Positions 47,219 through 57,344 are shown, numbered from the stretch's first letter. The stretch is 64,000 nucleotides of DNA from Vibrio sp. JPW-9-11-11 (GCF_013369335.1 NZ_SZQJ01000005.1:496001-560000); one strand, 5' to 3'. Made by a program: numbers and translations. Notes: generated by a model not told the origin, from the sequence alone.

Positions 47219-47230
47219 ATTGTGCACAAT
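47219..47230. promoter_or_regulatory. OhrR operator 1
   Basis: ATTGTGCACAAT is a perfect 12-base palindrome in the ohrR-ohr gap, close to the ohrR start. It resembles known OhrR and MarR-family boxes and is repeated in altered form next to ohr. Confidence 0.7.
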
Positions 47231-47277
47231 ATACTTGCATTATCACTAAGATTCGATCTAATATTGCTAACAATTAA

Positions 47278-47289
47278 ATTGCGCACAAC
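47278..47289. promoter_or_regulatory. OhrR operator 2
   Basis: ATTGCGCACAAC is a near copy of the first site (two mismatches), 16 bases before the ohr start. Its position between promoter and start suits repression of ohr. Confidence 0.65.
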
Positions 47290-47304
47290 TTAAAATAGGA
47301 ACTA

Positions 47305-47730
47305 ATGATGACCACACTCTACACAACTAAAGCAACCGCACTAGCAGGCCGCAACGGTCAAGTAAAAACAGAAGATGGACTGCTGGATGTCGCGCTTGCT
47401 TATCCAAAGCAGATGGGTGGCGCTGGAAATGCAACCAACCCTGAACAGTTATTTGCTGCCGGTTATTCTGCTTGTTTTTCCAATGCAATTCTGCACGTCG
47501 CTCGAGAAGCAAAAGTGGCCTTGCAACAGGCTCCTGTGACCGCAGAAGTGGGAATTGGCCCCAATCAGCAAGGCGGTTTCGCTCTTACGGTAAGCCTAGC
47601 CGCCAACCTTGAACTTGATCAGACTCAGGCTTTGGAGTTGGTGCGCACCGCACATCAAGTGTGCCCATACTCAAATGCAGTACGCGGTAACATTGACGTT
47701 AAGGTCACGGTCAATGGTGAGCCAATCTAA
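47305..47730 (+). CDS. ohr: Organic hydroperoxide resistance peroxidase
   Basis: Ohr is a small cytoplasmic thiol peroxidase that reduces organic and fatty-acid hydroperoxides. The 141-residue OsmC/Ohr fold has both redox Cys: GYSACFSNA and HQVCPYSNAVRGN. The GGAGNATNPEQLFAAGY segment includes the conserved Glu. The two adjacent ATG codons make the exact start uncertain by one residue. Control by the divergent OhrR is expected from the two operators between the genes. Confidence 0.94.
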   Translation: MMTTLYTTKATALAGRNGQVKTEDGLLDVALAYPKQMGGAGNATNPEQLFAAGYSACFSNAILHVAREAKVALQQAPVTAEVGIGPNQQGGFALTVSLAANLELDQTQALELVRTAHQVCPYSNAVRGNIDVKVTVNGEPI

Positions 47731-47765
47731 CCCGCGTTCGCCCACTGCCTCAACGTCACTCATTC

Positions 47766-47801
47766 ACAACAATGCCGACCAAAAGGTCGGCATTGTTGTT
47801 T
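47766..47801. terminator. Bidirectional terminator between ohr and metE
   Basis: Perfect arms ACAACAATGCCGACC and GGTCGGCATTGTTGT with a 4-base loop are followed by TTTT on the plus strand. It serves ohr and may also serve metE on the minus strand. Confidence 0.85.
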
Positions 47802-47808
47802 TGCTAAG

Positions 47809-50094
47809 TTAGGCTGCGTAGGCTCGACGTAACGCTTTGGCGGCGAGCACCATGTTGGTCAACGATGCTTCGGTTTCCGCCCAATTGCGTGTTTTCAATC
47901 CACAATCGGGGTTCACCCAAAGTCGCTGCGCCGGTATTTTATCCGCGGCCTTATTAAGAAGTCCTTCAATCCACTCTTTGGTCGGAATGTTCGGCGAATG
48001 GATGTCATACACCCCCGGACCAATTTCATTGGGATAGTTGAACGCTTCAAACGCCTTGAGCAGCTCCATGTTAGAGCGTGAAGTCTCAATGGTGATCACA
48101 TCCGCATCCAGCGCCGCCACTGAATCGATGATCTCATTAAATTCGGAATAACACATATGGGTATGTATTTGGGTTTCAGGCTTAGCACTGGCGGCCGAGA
48201 TCTTAAACGCATCAACAGCCCACTCTAGATACGCTTTGTGGTCACGCTTCTTAAGCGGTAAGCCTTCACGAATAGCTGGCTCATCAATTTGAATAATATT
48301 GATCCCTGCTTGCTGCAAATCCGCCACTTCATCGCGCAGTGCCAAAGCAAGCTGGTTAGCGATCGCTTTACGGCTAATGTCCTCGCGGGGGAACGTCCAA
48401 CACAAAATGGTGACGGGTCCTGTCAACATGCCTTTCATCTGTTTGGACGTCAGAGATTGCGCGTAAGTCGACCACTCGACCGTGATTGGTTTTTCTCTTT
48501 CGATGTCGGCAACCACAATCGCAGGTTTCACACAACGTGACCCATAGCTCTGTACCCAACCAAATTGGGTTGTTTGGAAGCCAGTTAGGTTCTCGGCAAA
48601 ATATTCGACCATATCATTGCGCTCCGCCTCACCATGCACCAAGACGTCAAGGTCTAGAGCTTCTTGGCGCTTCACCGCGTCTGCAATATGGCCTTTTAGC
48701 GCCTGTTGATATTCATCATAAGAGAGCTTGCCGCTACGGTAAGCACTGCGCTGCAGTCGGATCTCATCGGTTTGTGGAAAAGAACCTATGGTCGTGGTTG
48801 GAAACAGCGGCAGACCAAGCACTTCGCTTTGATGCGCGGCACGCTCTGGATAAGCGGCACTTCGCTCGGTCAACGCCTTGCTGATTGAGTTTAAGCGTGC
48901 TTGTACCTTGGGCTTGTTGACATGTTTTGCCGCTTTGCGCGCTTGTATCGGCGCACTGTAAGTGTCGCACTGGCGAATCGCCGCTTTGTCACCGTCGAGC
49001 GCTCGGCCGAGTAGTGACACTTCACTCACTTTCTGCTTGGCAAAGGCAAACCAGCTTTGTACTTCGTCACTCAGATTTGGCTCCAAAGCTAGGTCAACCG
49101 GGGTGTGAAGCAAGGAGCACGAACTGGCAAGCCAAAGCCTCTCTCCGAGCGCCTCTTTTACCGGTTGAAGCTGAGAGAGCAGCGCGCTTAAGTTTGCTCG
49201 CCACACATTGCGACCATTGATCGCCCCCGCCGATAACACCCAGTGCGATGGCAACTTAGCCAAAACCGCATCGAGTTGGTTCGGCGCGGCTGATAGGTCG
49301 ACATGCAAACCATCGACATCTAGCTCAACAATTTTGTCCAGTGTCTCTTCTACGGAATCGAAATAAGTCGTTAGAAGCACTTTGACCTCACCTCGAATCA
49401 CTTGATACGCGAGTTTAAACGCGTCTTGCCAAGGCTTATCGAGTTCGAGGGCTAAAATAGGCTCATCAATTTGTACCCACTGTACGCCTTGTTTGGCAAA
49501 CTTAGCCAAAATAGCTTGGTAGGCACTGAGCAGTCTCGGCAATAGCGTGAGTCGGTCAAAGCCCTCCTCCACCTCTTTCCCCAGGTAAAGGTAACTCACA
49601 GGCCCTAGTAGCACAGGTTTGACCTGATGCCCCGCTTGCTGCGCTTCATTTACTTCTTCAAACAGCTGTGGCCAGCTAACATCAAAAGTGTCGTCTCGGC
49701 TAAACTCAGGGACAATATAGTGATAGTTAGTATTGAACCATTTCGTCATATCCGATGCAGCATTGCCACTGCAACCACAGCTGGCTTGCGACTGACCACG
49801 GCCAACCTTAAACAGGGTATCGAGATCGGGGAACCCATCACGATGACGCTTAGGTACGTGCCCCAATAGCAAGGTGGTGGTCAATACATGATCGTACCAA
49901 GCAAAATCTCCAGCGGTCACATAACTTAGCCCCGCTTCCGCTTGAGTTTGCCAATGGGTTTGACGCAACTGCGCACCCACCGACTTCAATTGCGCTTGAT
50001 CAATTTCACCACGCCAATATTTTTCTAATGCAAATTTCAGTTGTCGTTTATCGCCAATGCGCGGATAACCGAGGATATGAGTCGTTGTTGTCAT
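47809..50094 (-). CDS. metE: Cobalamin-independent methionine synthase
   Basis: MetE transfers a methyl group from methyl-tetrahydropteroyltriglutamate to homocysteine without vitamin B12. The start giving [14 protein letters not shown] with AAGGACA upstream is chosen; 48 extra upstream codons are not family-like. The 761-residue protein has the C-terminal zinc-site motifs [13 protein letters not shown] and [13 protein letters not shown], plus [14 protein letters not shown] and THMCYSEF. The N-terminal domain has [13 protein letters not shown]. It is divergent from metR, and a MetJ box lies between, so control by MetJ and MetR is expected. Confidence 0.96.
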   Translation of the reverse strand: MTTTTHILGYPRIGDKRQLKFALEKYWRGEIDQAQLKSVGAQLRQTHWQTQAEAGLSYVTAGDFAWYDHVLTTTLLLGHVPKRHRDGFPDLDTLFKVGRGQSQASCGCSGNAASDMTKWFNTNYHYIVPEFSRDDTFDVSWPQLFEEVNEAQQAGHQVKPVLLGPVSYLYLGKEVEEGFDRLTLLPRLLSAYQAILAKFAKQGVQWVQIDEPILALELDKPWQDAFKLAYQVIRGEVKVLLTTYFDSVEETLDKIVELDVDGLHVDLSAAPNQLDAVLAKLPSHWVLSAGAINGRNVWRANLSALLSQLQPVKEALGERLWLASSCSLLHTPVDLALEPNLSDEVQSWFAFAKQKVSEVSLLGRALDGDKAAIRQCDTYSAPIQARKAAKHVNKPKVQARLNSISKALTERSAAYPERAAHQSEVLGLPLFPTTTIGSFPQTDEIRLQRSAYRSGKLSYDEYQQALKGHIADAVKRQEALDLDVLVHGEAERNDMVEYFAENLTGFQTTQFGWVQSYGSRCVKPAIVVADIEREKPITVEWSTYAQSLTSKQMKGMLTGPVTILCWTFPREDISRKAIANQLALALRDEVADLQQAGINIIQIDEPAIREGLPLKKRDHKAYLEWAVDAFKISAASAKPETQIHTHMCYSEFNEIIDSVAALDADVITIETSRSNMELLKAFEAFNYPNEIGPGVYDIHSPNIPTKEWIEGLLNKAADKIPAQRLWVNPDCGLKTRNWAETEASLTNMVLAAKALRRAYAA

Positions 50095-50277
50095 GTTGAG
50101 TGTCCTTAGCAGTCTCGTGTGCGTAATGTTCAGTATCAGTTCATTACATCCTTGGGATGTCTGGATGGCTAAACTATCACCTGAACGGCTGGCGAGAACA
50201 ATCTCCAAATATTCAACATGTTTATTAAGATCTGTCATGTTCGACCACTAACCGACACAGCAATCCTCACAACAAAT

Positions 50278-50293
50278 AGACGTCTAGATGTTT
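50278..50293. promoter_or_regulatory. MetJ operator (two met boxes)
   Basis: AGACGTCT, a perfect met box, is followed at once by AGATGTTT (five of eight). Tandem 8-base met boxes are the known binding unit of MetJ with S-adenosylmethionine. It lies between metE and metR and can repress either or both. Confidence 0.8.
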
Positions 50294-50347
50294 ACACTTC
50301 TTTGCAAAAGGAGTAGGTTAGTTTTATTCATGCAAAAACAGATTATC

Positions 50348-50360
50348 TGAAGGGAATTCA
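50348..50360. promoter_or_regulatory. MetR-type box overlapping the metR start
   Basis: TGAAGGGAATTCA fits the MetR consensus TGAA-5-TTCA. It also contains the metR ribosome site and touches its ATG, so it could mediate autoregulation or simply be chance overlap with AAGGGAA. Confidence 0.4.
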
Positions 50361-51280
50361 TGATAGAGCTCAAACACCTAAAAACGTTAGTGACACTGCG
50401 CGATACGGGTTCGCTGACCGCCACCGCGACCAGTTTGCATCTCACCCAATCTGCGCTCAGCCACCAGCTAAAAGATCTTGAAACCCGCATGGGTGGCCAA
50501 CTGTTTTTGCGCAAAACGCGTCCAGTGAAGTTCACTGCTGAAGGCGACATCTTGCTCACACTGGCAGACGAGGTTTTACCCCGTATTGCGATAGCAGAAA
50601 ATCAGGTCGCTAGTCTAAAAGAGGATGTGAACGGCAGGTTGCATATGGCGATCGAGTGTCATTCATGTTTCCAATGGTTAATGCCTGCCTTGAAGGAGTA
50701 TCAACAGGCTTGGCCAAGCGTCACGCTCGACTTTTCATCTGGGTTCGGATTTGAGCCTATCCCTGCGCTTGTCGGGGGAGAATTAGACTTAGTGATTACA
50801 TCTGATATCCAACCGCGCTCAGAAGTACACTATGAGCCTCTGTTTGATTTTGAAATGCGCTTGGTGACGGCTGTCGGTCACCGGTTGTCGACTCAAACCT
50901 TTATCCAGCCGAACGACCTGACAGACCAAGTCATGCTCACTTATCCGGTGCAAAAGAACCGACTCGATATCGTGAAACATTTTTTGCAGCCCGCCGGTGT
51001 GGAACCTAAACAGTGGAAGCAAGCGGATAATACCTTGATGTTGATTCAAATGGTGTCGGCCGGTTTAGGCGTCGCCGCACTTCCCAACTGGGCGATCAGC
51101 GAGTTCTCTCGCCAAGGATTGATTACGAGCATTCCATTGGGGAAGGGGTTATGGCGACGACTGTTTGCCGCGACGCGCCACTCAGACAAAGACAAGCGCT
51201 ATCTTCAAGCCTTTTTCAACACCGCCAGAACTCAATCGCAGAGCCATCTCGATGGAATCAAAACGGTCGAGTTAGGCTAG
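50360..51280 (+). CDS. metR: LysR-type activator of metE
   Basis: MetR activates metE and other methionine genes in response to homocysteine. The 306-residue LysR protein has the N-terminal winged helix MIELKHLKTLVTLRDTGS, with ATSLHLTQSALSHQLKDLE as the recognition helix, and an inducer-binding domain with LGVAALPNWAISEFSRQG near residue 230. AAGGGAA precedes the ATG. Its position, divergent from metE across a MetJ operator, supports MetR over other LysR members. A bidirectional-looking hairpin follows. Confidence 0.93.
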   Translation: MIELKHLKTLVTLRDTGSLTATATSLHLTQSALSHQLKDLETRMGGQLFLRKTRPVKFTAEGDILLTLADEVLPRIAIAENQVASLKEDVNGRLHMAIECHSCFQWLMPALKEYQQAWPSVTLDFSSGFGFEPIPALVGGELDLVITSDIQPRSEVHYEPLFDFEMRLVTAVGHRLSTQTFIQPNDLTDQVMLTYPVQKNRLDIVKHFLQPAGVEPKQWKQADNTLMLIQMVSAGLGVAALPNWAISEFSRQGLITSIPLGKGLWRRLFAATRHSDKDKRYLQAFFNTARTQSQSHLDGIKTVELG

Positions 51281-51300
51281 CACTACCGAACAGAAAAGTA

Positions 51301-51324
51301 GAAAGGAGGCTTGCGCCTCCTTTC
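51301..51324. terminator. Hairpin between metR and the DUF4250 gene
   Basis: Perfect arms GAAAGGAGGC and GCCTCCTTTC with a 4-base loop separate two converging genes. T-runs are short on both sides, so efficiency is uncertain. Confidence 0.7.
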
Positions 51325-51329
51325 TTGAT

Positions 51330-51530
51330 TCAACGTTGATACGATTTGAATTGATTGGTCAGTGGATCGTAGCTGTAGCCGAGCGTATCTAGCTTACCGA
51401 TCACTTGTTCGACATCCATTTCATACATGCTCACAAGCTCCTCAAAGCTGTCGCACTCTAAACGGAGTTTTTCGTTGACGATTCCTAATAAAATGATGCT
51501 ATCAAAACTGCCTGCATTACTCAGATCCAT
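51330..51530 (-). CDS. DUF4250 domain protein
   Basis: This 66-residue protein fits the DUF4250 family: FDSIILLGIVNEKLRLEC, then FEELVSMYEMDVEQVIGKLDTLGY, and a final NQFKSY. I use the ATG giving MDLSNAGSF, preceded by AAGGAG and GGAG; an earlier in-frame start at 51551 adds seven residues. It looks like a helical, soluble protein with a fold similar to small DNA- or protein-binding modules. The function is unknown. It lies on the minus strand after the membrane protein gene at 51614-52294 and may share a transcript. Confidence 0.8.
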   Translation of the reverse strand: MDLSNAGSFDSIILLGIVNEKLRLECDSFEELVSMYEMDVEQVIGKLDTLGYSYDPLTNQFKSYQR

Positions 51531-51613
51531 CTCCGTCTCCTTTTTACACACCTGCTTTGAAAAGCATAGTTAGGATCCCATCATTTTCGAGTGAGCCAGA
51601 TCCAAGTTTCGGC

Positions 51614-52294
51614 TTACAACAAGAACAGAGCTTGATTCGATGACAACGCCAATAACATCAATGCTAAGGCAAATCCGAGCTGTAATTTGTTAACTGGCTT
51701 TGATGATAAAAGATGCCAACTCCAGATGATGACCGAGGCGATCATGAGCGCAAAGCCGATAATAAGTGGCTCTGTCACCACGTTGAGCGTGTGTGAATCA
51801 AGCCCATACGCTTGCAATAAAATGGCGCCGCTCATCAACATCGCCGACACCACGCCAGCGACAGGGAGAATACGGTGGAAGGCGTCTAAGCGTGTTCGCG
51901 CGATGGTCAACAACAGATGCGCAAACAGAGCACCGAGCAGCGATATCGCCACCAAGACACTCAACCCTGCCGCAATGGAAGCCTGTTCCATCATCATGAT
52001 AGCAACGTACGACAGCGCAAGACCATTGGCTAGATACATCACCCACAACGGCCCTTGTATGCGCGTTTTCTTGGTTTGAACCTGAGAGTAAAAATAGCCA
52101 ATGGCAAACACCACCATCATGGCCTCAATGCGCAGCGATGCCACGGCTAACCACAGAATGGCCACTGTCGGCAACATCTTATGAATACGCCCACGCTGAC
52201 CCGGGCAGATATCACCTTTAACCAAAATAAGAGTAAGAATAAGCTGCGCACCGAGTAACATCGGTGGAAGAACGGCGAGTAGTTGCTGAATCAT
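51614..52294 (-). CDS. Integral membrane protein of unknown function
   Basis: This 226-residue protein is almost all hydrophobic, with about seven predicted transmembrane helices. The first starts LLAVLPPMLLGAQLILTLIL and the last ends FALALMLLALSSNQALFLL. Loops are short; KTKKTRIQGP- and ARTRLDAFHR-like basic stretches suggest cytoplasmic loops. I do not recognise a family or enzymatic motif. It stands between two genes on the same strand: the EAL-CBS gene starts the block upstream (its stop lies about 55 bases away) and the DUF4250 gene follows. Confidence 0.75.
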   Translation of the reverse strand: MIQQLLAVLPPMLLGAQLILTLILVKGDICPGQRGRIHKMLPTVAILWLAVASLRIEAMMVVFAIGYFYSQVQTKKTRIQGPLWVMYLANGLALSYVAIMMMEQASIAAGLSVLVAISLLGALFAHLLLTIARTRLDAFHRILPVAGVVSAMLMSGAILLQAYGLDSHTLNVVTEPLIIGFALMIASVIIWSWHLLSSKPVNKLQLGFALALMLLALSSNQALFLL

Positions 52295-52348
52295 AACACG
52301 ACTAAGTTGATGGAAGTTTGGCTGCGGATGATAGCAGATTCCTAACGT

Positions 52349-54829
52349 TTAGCCATCTGAGAAATAGTTGAGTAGATCTTGGTTGGTGACAATGCCTAAG
52401 AACTCATCCGCCTCGTTAACGACTAGCCAAGGAGGCTTAATACCCGACTGAATCAACTCTTTGACCTGAGACAATTTGGTGTTGAGTGAAGCGGTAAACA
52501 GTTGAGTGCGCATCACTTGGTTGAGTGTTTTCTTAGCCATTACCAGATCACGGGTAGACTCTAGCTTTGTTCCTAATGTGGGTGAAATATGATGATTGAG
52601 TTGCTCACGACCGACCACACCCAGACACTTTTTACCATCCACGATAGGGATCACTTCCAACTGATACTGCTCAGAATGAAACATCTCATAGGCACGCATT
52701 AACGTATCGTTCGGTGCTAACGTCGGCGTATGTACTTTACACAACGAAAGTAAGCTGTCCCTTCGAGCATAGTTCGATCCAGACAAGAAACGTTCCAGAC
52801 GATCATAGTATCCCCACGCTTGGTCGAGATTGTGCAAAGGTAAGGGTTTAGAAAAGAAATAACCTTGAATATAGTCGATCCCAACCGAGCAAACGACTTC
52901 TAACTCTTGATGGGTCTCCACCCCTTCAGCCACCACTTTTACGTCTAAGGTATGAGCAAGTTGAGTGATCATCTTAACGATATAGTATTGCCGAGTATTG
53001 GGCTTCAGGTCTTTGATGAACTCGCGGTCAATTTTGAGCACATCAAAGTTACAGTCACTCAAGTAGGCAAACGAGCTATAACCCGTGCCAAAGTCATCAA
53101 TCGCAATGCTCACGCCTTGACGGCGGATGCTGCGAATCAAGGATGAACGGCGCGACTCACTATCAAAATAGGCGCTTTCCGTCAGCTCAATGGTGACCGT
53201 GCTTGGTGACTGGGCATAGGTTTGGATGAGAGAGTGGGCGCTTTGCAACACCTCATCGACCTCCAGTTTGGTATTGAGCGAGCGGTTTATCGTCACCCCT
53301 ATTTGGGAGCCAAAACGTTGTTGGATCACCACTAAATCTTGAAGTGCTTGCTTACCGACACACCAGTCCAAATCAGAGACGAGATCCAGATCCTCGGCGA
53401 TCATCACCATTTCTTGAGTATTAAGAATACGTCCGTCAGGGCCTTTAAAACGGCTCAACGCTTCAAAGCGCACCACATCCCAGTTCCTGACATCAACGAT
53501 GGCTTGATAATACACCTCGACCGTCTGAGACTTGATCTGCTGCTCTGCCCACTCTTCCATCTCTTTACGGCGCAACACTTCTTTGTGCAGTGCTCCGTGA
53601 TAAAAACTAATCTGCCCACGCTGCTCGACGCTCTGCTCCAACATGGCTTGTACAGCATGGTTGACTAGTAAATTAGGTTTGTGCGTATCGTGACCAAGCA
53701 CAGAGACCCCTACTCGTCCATGCATAATCGAGCGATGAACCACGCTGCCGCAAGCCTGATTCAAAGAGGAGAAAAACCGTCTAATCGTTTGATGAATCAA
53801 GCGCACTTTAGAGGGGCCAGCCAATACCGGACACTCCAAACAGGCGACAAAATGATTGTTGCCCAGATAACCGACATACTTGGCAACCGGGTTGAGTGTA
53901 AGCTGTTCTGACAATAGCGACTTAACCTCGAAGTCATCCACCTGTTCAAAGTGAGGGTTAAACGCCACCACCATGCAAATAACGGGTTCTGTTTGTTCCA
54001 TCCAGTCACTTGTCACTGCATGATTAAATTGTTTTTCGGTAGGCAGCTGAGTAAGGAGGTCCACCCCTCCTAGTTCAACATCAGCGATACGATAAAGATG
54101 GTCAGAGAGATCTAAATAAACGGCGCAATAAAACGTCCCCTCGACCAGAGTGACCTTCTGCAAGGTTAAGTCTTGGGCATAAGTTTTACCCAGAGCATTT
54201 TGAATCAGTACTACGCCAGACCAATGAGTATTACGTTCAACCTGTTGCCAAATCGATTGATAGAAGTCCTCACTGTGCTTATTTGAGTTAAGCACATCCA
54301 TTGATTGCCCGGCCAATTGCCCATTCTGGTACTGACTATGAGTGAGAAACGCGTCATTGCAGGCGATGATCTCGCGCTGATGGTTGGCCAACACCACGCC
54401 GTGGTGTGAGTTGTTAAATAGCTGGGAAAAGAGTGCGCTTAAGGTCGAGGTCGTCGCATGCAAAAACAACAAAGCCCGGAGTGACCCAACCACTTGAGTA
54501 CGCTCAACGCCTTTGAAGATCAACTCCACGTAACAGCACTGATCGTCACTCAGCTGCAAACAACAACTGTACCTATGCTGACTTCTATTTTGGCCCGCTT
54601 CGGTCAACAAACCAAGCAGGCGTTGTTGGTCGTGGTAGCCCATGCAGGGTAACAGAACGTTGCCCGTTAGGGTCGGCAACTCAGAGTTAAGAATTTGCCG
54701 ACATAAAGGCTCATCAATAGACAAGCGATGGGATTCAAGATCCCACTGCCACTCTATTGTTTGCGTTTGACTTATCTCGTCATGAAGCTCGGTCTGCCCG
54801 TTTCCCTCAGAACCCGATTGTGGATACAC
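52349..54829 (-). CDS. PAS-EAL-CBS cyclic-di-GMP phosphodiesterase, copy 1
   Basis: This 826-residue protein is a predicted c-di-GMP phosphodiesterase. PAS-like regions fill about residues 1-240 (LFNNSHHGVVLANHQREIIACNDAF). A GGDEF-derived domain follows in which the GGDEF signature is replaced by GNNHF, so cyclase activity is unlikely. The EAL domain (about 420-660) has RFEALSRF, LTESAYF, IDDFGTGYSSF and YIQGYFFSKP, an apparently complete active site. Two CBS units (about 690-826) occupy the C-terminus, which could bind an adenosine nucleotide. There is no transmembrane segment. It is a paralogue of the gene directly upstream (54882-57344), with the same domain order, and the two are 52 bases apart. 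Confidence 0.85.
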   Translation of the reverse strand: MYPQSGSEGNGQTELHDEISQTQTIEWQWDLESHRLSIDEPLCRQILNSELPTLTGNVLLPCMGYHDQQRLLGLLTEAGQNRSQHRYSCCLQLSDDQCCYVELIFKGVERTQVVGSLRALLFLHATTSTLSALFSQLFNNSHHGVVLANHQREIIACNDAFLTHSQYQNGQLAGQSMDVLNSNKHSEDFYQSIWQQVERNTHWSGVVLIQNALGKTYAQDLTLQKVTLVEGTFYCAVYLDLSDHLYRIADVELGGVDLLTQLPTEKQFNHAVTSDWMEQTEPVICMVVAFNPHFEQVDDFEVKSLLSEQLTLNPVAKYVGYLGNNHFVACLECPVLAGPSKVRLIHQTIRRFFSSLNQACGSVVHRSIMHGRVGVSVLGHDTHKPNLLVNHAVQAMLEQSVEQRGQISFYHGALHKEVLRRKEMEEWAEQQIKSQTVEVYYQAIVDVRNWDVVRFEALSRFKGPDGRILNTQEMVMIAEDLDLVSDLDWCVGKQALQDLVVIQQRFGSQIGVTINRSLNTKLEVDEVLQSAHSLIQTYAQSPSTVTIELTESAYFDSESRRSSLIRSIRRQGVSIAIDDFGTGYSSFAYLSDCNFDVLKIDREFIKDLKPNTRQYYIVKMITQLAHTLDVKVVAEGVETHQELEVVCSVGIDYIQGYFFSKPLPLHNLDQAWGYYDRLERFLSGSNYARRDSLLSLCKVHTPTLAPNDTLMRAYEMFHSEQYQLEVIPIVDGKKCLGVVGREQLNHHISPTLGTKLESTRDLVMAKKTLNQVMRTQLFTASLNTKLSQVKELIQSGIKPPWLVVNEADEFLGIVTNQDLLNYFSDG

Positions 54830-54881
54830 ATCTCATCCCTTAGTTAAGGTCGCTCTACTATTAAAGTTAGAACAAACCCAG

Positions 54882-57344
54882 CTAAGTGACAGAAATATTA
54901 GTAGCTAAATACACCATCACCACGCGCTCACCAACCAGTCCTTTAAAGTTTCCCTCCTCATCCACTAAGCACCAAGGAAAAGCGGTCTGGGTGGCCACCA
55001 GTTCGGTAATTTGTGATTTTGGTGTTTGCCACGCCAGTTCTGTGTGGATTGGGGACATGATTCGGTTAGCGGGTTTGTGCCAATAACTGCTTTCTTTGTT
55101 CGATTCCCAATCAGTCCCCATTCCTGGTGTGAGGTGCAAGTTCATATGTGTTCTATCGATGTAACCGACACACTCTTTACCATCAACAACGGGCAAGTAA
55201 TCAAACTTATTTTCAGAGAAATACTGAAATATCAGTGATAAAGGCTCTCCAGGGTCGATATGGTGGCCCGACTCTGTTAACTGCATAATTGAATCAGGAT
55301 GCGACGCTGCGGACGACGTCGCAGCGGAAAATCGGTCAGTGACGTCGGTTAACTGGTCAATGGGCAATGGTTTGGCAAAATAGTAACCTTGAATATAGTC
55401 GGCGCCGAGTTTACTTAGAATCTCCAATTCCAACTCAGTTTCGACACCTTCTGCGATGACGTCTAAGCCAAGACGTTTCGCCAACTGAATTAACGCCATC
55501 ACTATATTGTACTGTCGCGACTGATAAGTAATGTGTTGAATAAAGGCCCGGTCAATTTTCAGAATGTCGAAATAGCGCTCTTTAAGATAGCGAAATGAAG
55601 AGCACCCGGTACCAAAATCGTCCACTGCAATCGTTACGCCAGCGTCACGGAGTGCAGCAAGCAACTCGATGTTTTTCTCATCCGCTTCAAAATAAGCGCT
55701 CTCAGTAAACTCAAACGTAATTTGTGCGGGATTAATGCGCTGCGTATCGAGCGTCATGGCCGCTTGCTGCAAAATAGTGGTTAAACTGGTGGTGGTTTTG
55801 AGTGAGCGATTGACCGATAACTGAATGTGCTTACCAAAGCGCTCCTGCAGCGCTGGTAAATACTGTAATGCTTTGAGCAAAACCAAATCGTCGAGTTCTA
55901 CGACTTTGTCTAACTCTTCGACAACGGTAACCAGCTCTTGGGTGTTGGTTTCAAGCGACTCGACTTCGGGAAAACGACACAACGCTTCAAATTTATCGAT
56001 ACGCTGCTTTTTCAAATCGACAATGGGTTGAAAGTAGATGTCGATAGATCCTTTTTGCAAAGCATGCAATACATGCTCTTCCAGCTGTTTTTTTCTATCG
56101 ATTTGCGCGTGAATATCACGATCAAAAAAATTGATCCGTCTCGCGTGGCCTGAGTGAAGCTCTAACAACGCTTGATACGCATGCGAGACTAACTGATTGG
56201 GTGTTGAGGCATCGACGCTCAGTACCGAAACCCCTGTCACCCCTTCTTTGAGTGCTTTAGCCACCGACGATTGCGCATGTTTAAAGCTGTGAAACAGTTT
56301 AGTGATCGCACGTCCAATGTTCGTCACCACTTGACTGTTTTCTTGGTAAGCAAAATCCACACATACTGCGAAACAGTCGTGGCCTAAATAGCCACTGGCT
56401 AACACTTCCGTGTTATCGCGCAAGTAGCTCGCAAACTGGCGTTTTTGCTCTTGGATGTTGCAGCTCACAAACTTGGGTTGTAGCGCCAATACCACCAAAC
56501 TCTTCCCCATCTCTGCTTGCTGACACAAATCGCCCAGGTGTTGCAAAAAGGTCTCTTTATTTGGTAACTGGGTCAGCAAGTCCACACCACCCGAGGCGAT
56601 ATCTTCCAACCTATCGAGTTCAAGTGACAAATCTGACGACAACCCCAAGTAATAGGTTTCGCCATTTCCAGGGTCGATACGATGGATGGTTAAATCTTGA
56701 GGAAATACACTACCATCTGCGCGGCGCGACAAAATGGTACCACTCCAATGTCCCTGCTCGGCGACTTGCGTCCATAATTGCTGATAATAAGCTTGGCTAT
56801 GCCGTTCCGCATTGAAGATCTGAGTTTTAAGCCCGACAATTTCATTTCTGAGGTAACCCGTTAGCGATTCGAAATGATGATTGCAGGCGAGAATACGTGT
56901 CTCAGAGTCGGTGACCACTATTCCATGATGTGCGTTCTCAAACACCGAATAGAAAATTTCTGCGATTTCGTATTTATTCGAGATATTTAGGCAAGGTGAG
57001 AGTGTGCCTTTCAGTTCGTGGCTACTGACACGCTCGATATAGATATCGACATAGATGAATAAACTGGTTTTGGCCAGCAAACAACAGTGCGCAAATTGGG
57101 GTTGACCGTTGTCGAGGACAGATTGAAACGCCTTCTTTATCACCGAACGTTGCGATTTAGGCAGCAAGTCAAAAAAGGTCTTAGCACTCAGCGTTTCGGT
57201 TTTGGTGCCGAGCAGTAACTCCAACGCCTCACTCTCGCAGTTCAACGTTTGGGTCTTGAGACTGAGAGACCAATCATACACCGCGTACTTGCGATTGGCA
57301 TGCGGTGACAATACTTGCCCACTTTCTGATTCAACCACACTCAT
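54882..57344 (-). CDS. PAS-EAL-CBS cyclic-di-GMP phosphodiesterase, copy 2
   Basis: This 820-residue protein shares the domain order and much sequence with its downstream neighbour. PAS-like sensing is seen in VFENAHHGIVVTDSETRILA, then a degenerate GGDEF domain with GHDCF in place of the signature. The EAL domain has KFEALCRF, FEFTESAYF, VDDFGTGCSSF and YIQGYYFAKP, and a C-terminal CBS pair follows. Tyr to Cys in GTGCSS is the main change in the EAL region. It is the first gene of the minus-strand pair and is divergent from ygiQ. A tandem duplication with divergence is the simplest explanation. Ligands for the PAS and CBS parts are unknown. Confidence 0.85.
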   Translation of the reverse strand: MSVVESESGQVLSPHANRKYAVYDWSLSLKTQTLNCESEALELLLGTKTETLSAKTFFDLLPKSQRSVIKKAFQSVLDNGQPQFAHCCLLAKTSLFIYVDIYIERVSSHELKGTLSPCLNISNKYEIAEIFYSVFENAHHGIVVTDSETRILACNHHFESLTGYLRNEIVGLKTQIFNAERHSQAYYQQLWTQVAEQGHWSGTILSRRADGSVFPQDLTIHRIDPGNGETYYLGLSSDLSLELDRLEDIASGGVDLLTQLPNKETFLQHLGDLCQQAEMGKSLVVLALQPKFVSCNIQEQKRQFASYLRDNTEVLASGYLGHDCFAVCVDFAYQENSQVVTNIGRAITKLFHSFKHAQSSVAKALKEGVTGVSVLSVDASTPNQLVSHAYQALLELHSGHARRINFFDRDIHAQIDRKKQLEEHVLHALQKGSIDIYFQPIVDLKKQRIDKFEALCRFPEVESLETNTQELVTVVEELDKVVELDDLVLLKALQYLPALQERFGKHIQLSVNRSLKTTTSLTTILQQAAMTLDTQRINPAQITFEFTESAYFEADEKNIELLAALRDAGVTIAVDDFGTGCSSFRYLKERYFDILKIDRAFIQHITYQSRQYNIVMALIQLAKRLGLDVIAEGVETELELEILSKLGADYIQGYYFAKPLPIDQLTDVTDRFSAATSSAASHPDSIMQLTESGHHIDPGEPLSLIFQYFSENKFDYLPVVDGKECVGYIDRTHMNLHLTPGMGTDWESNKESSYWHKPANRIMSPIHTELAWQTPKSQITELVATQTAFPWCLVDEEGNFKGLVGERVVMVYLATNISVT

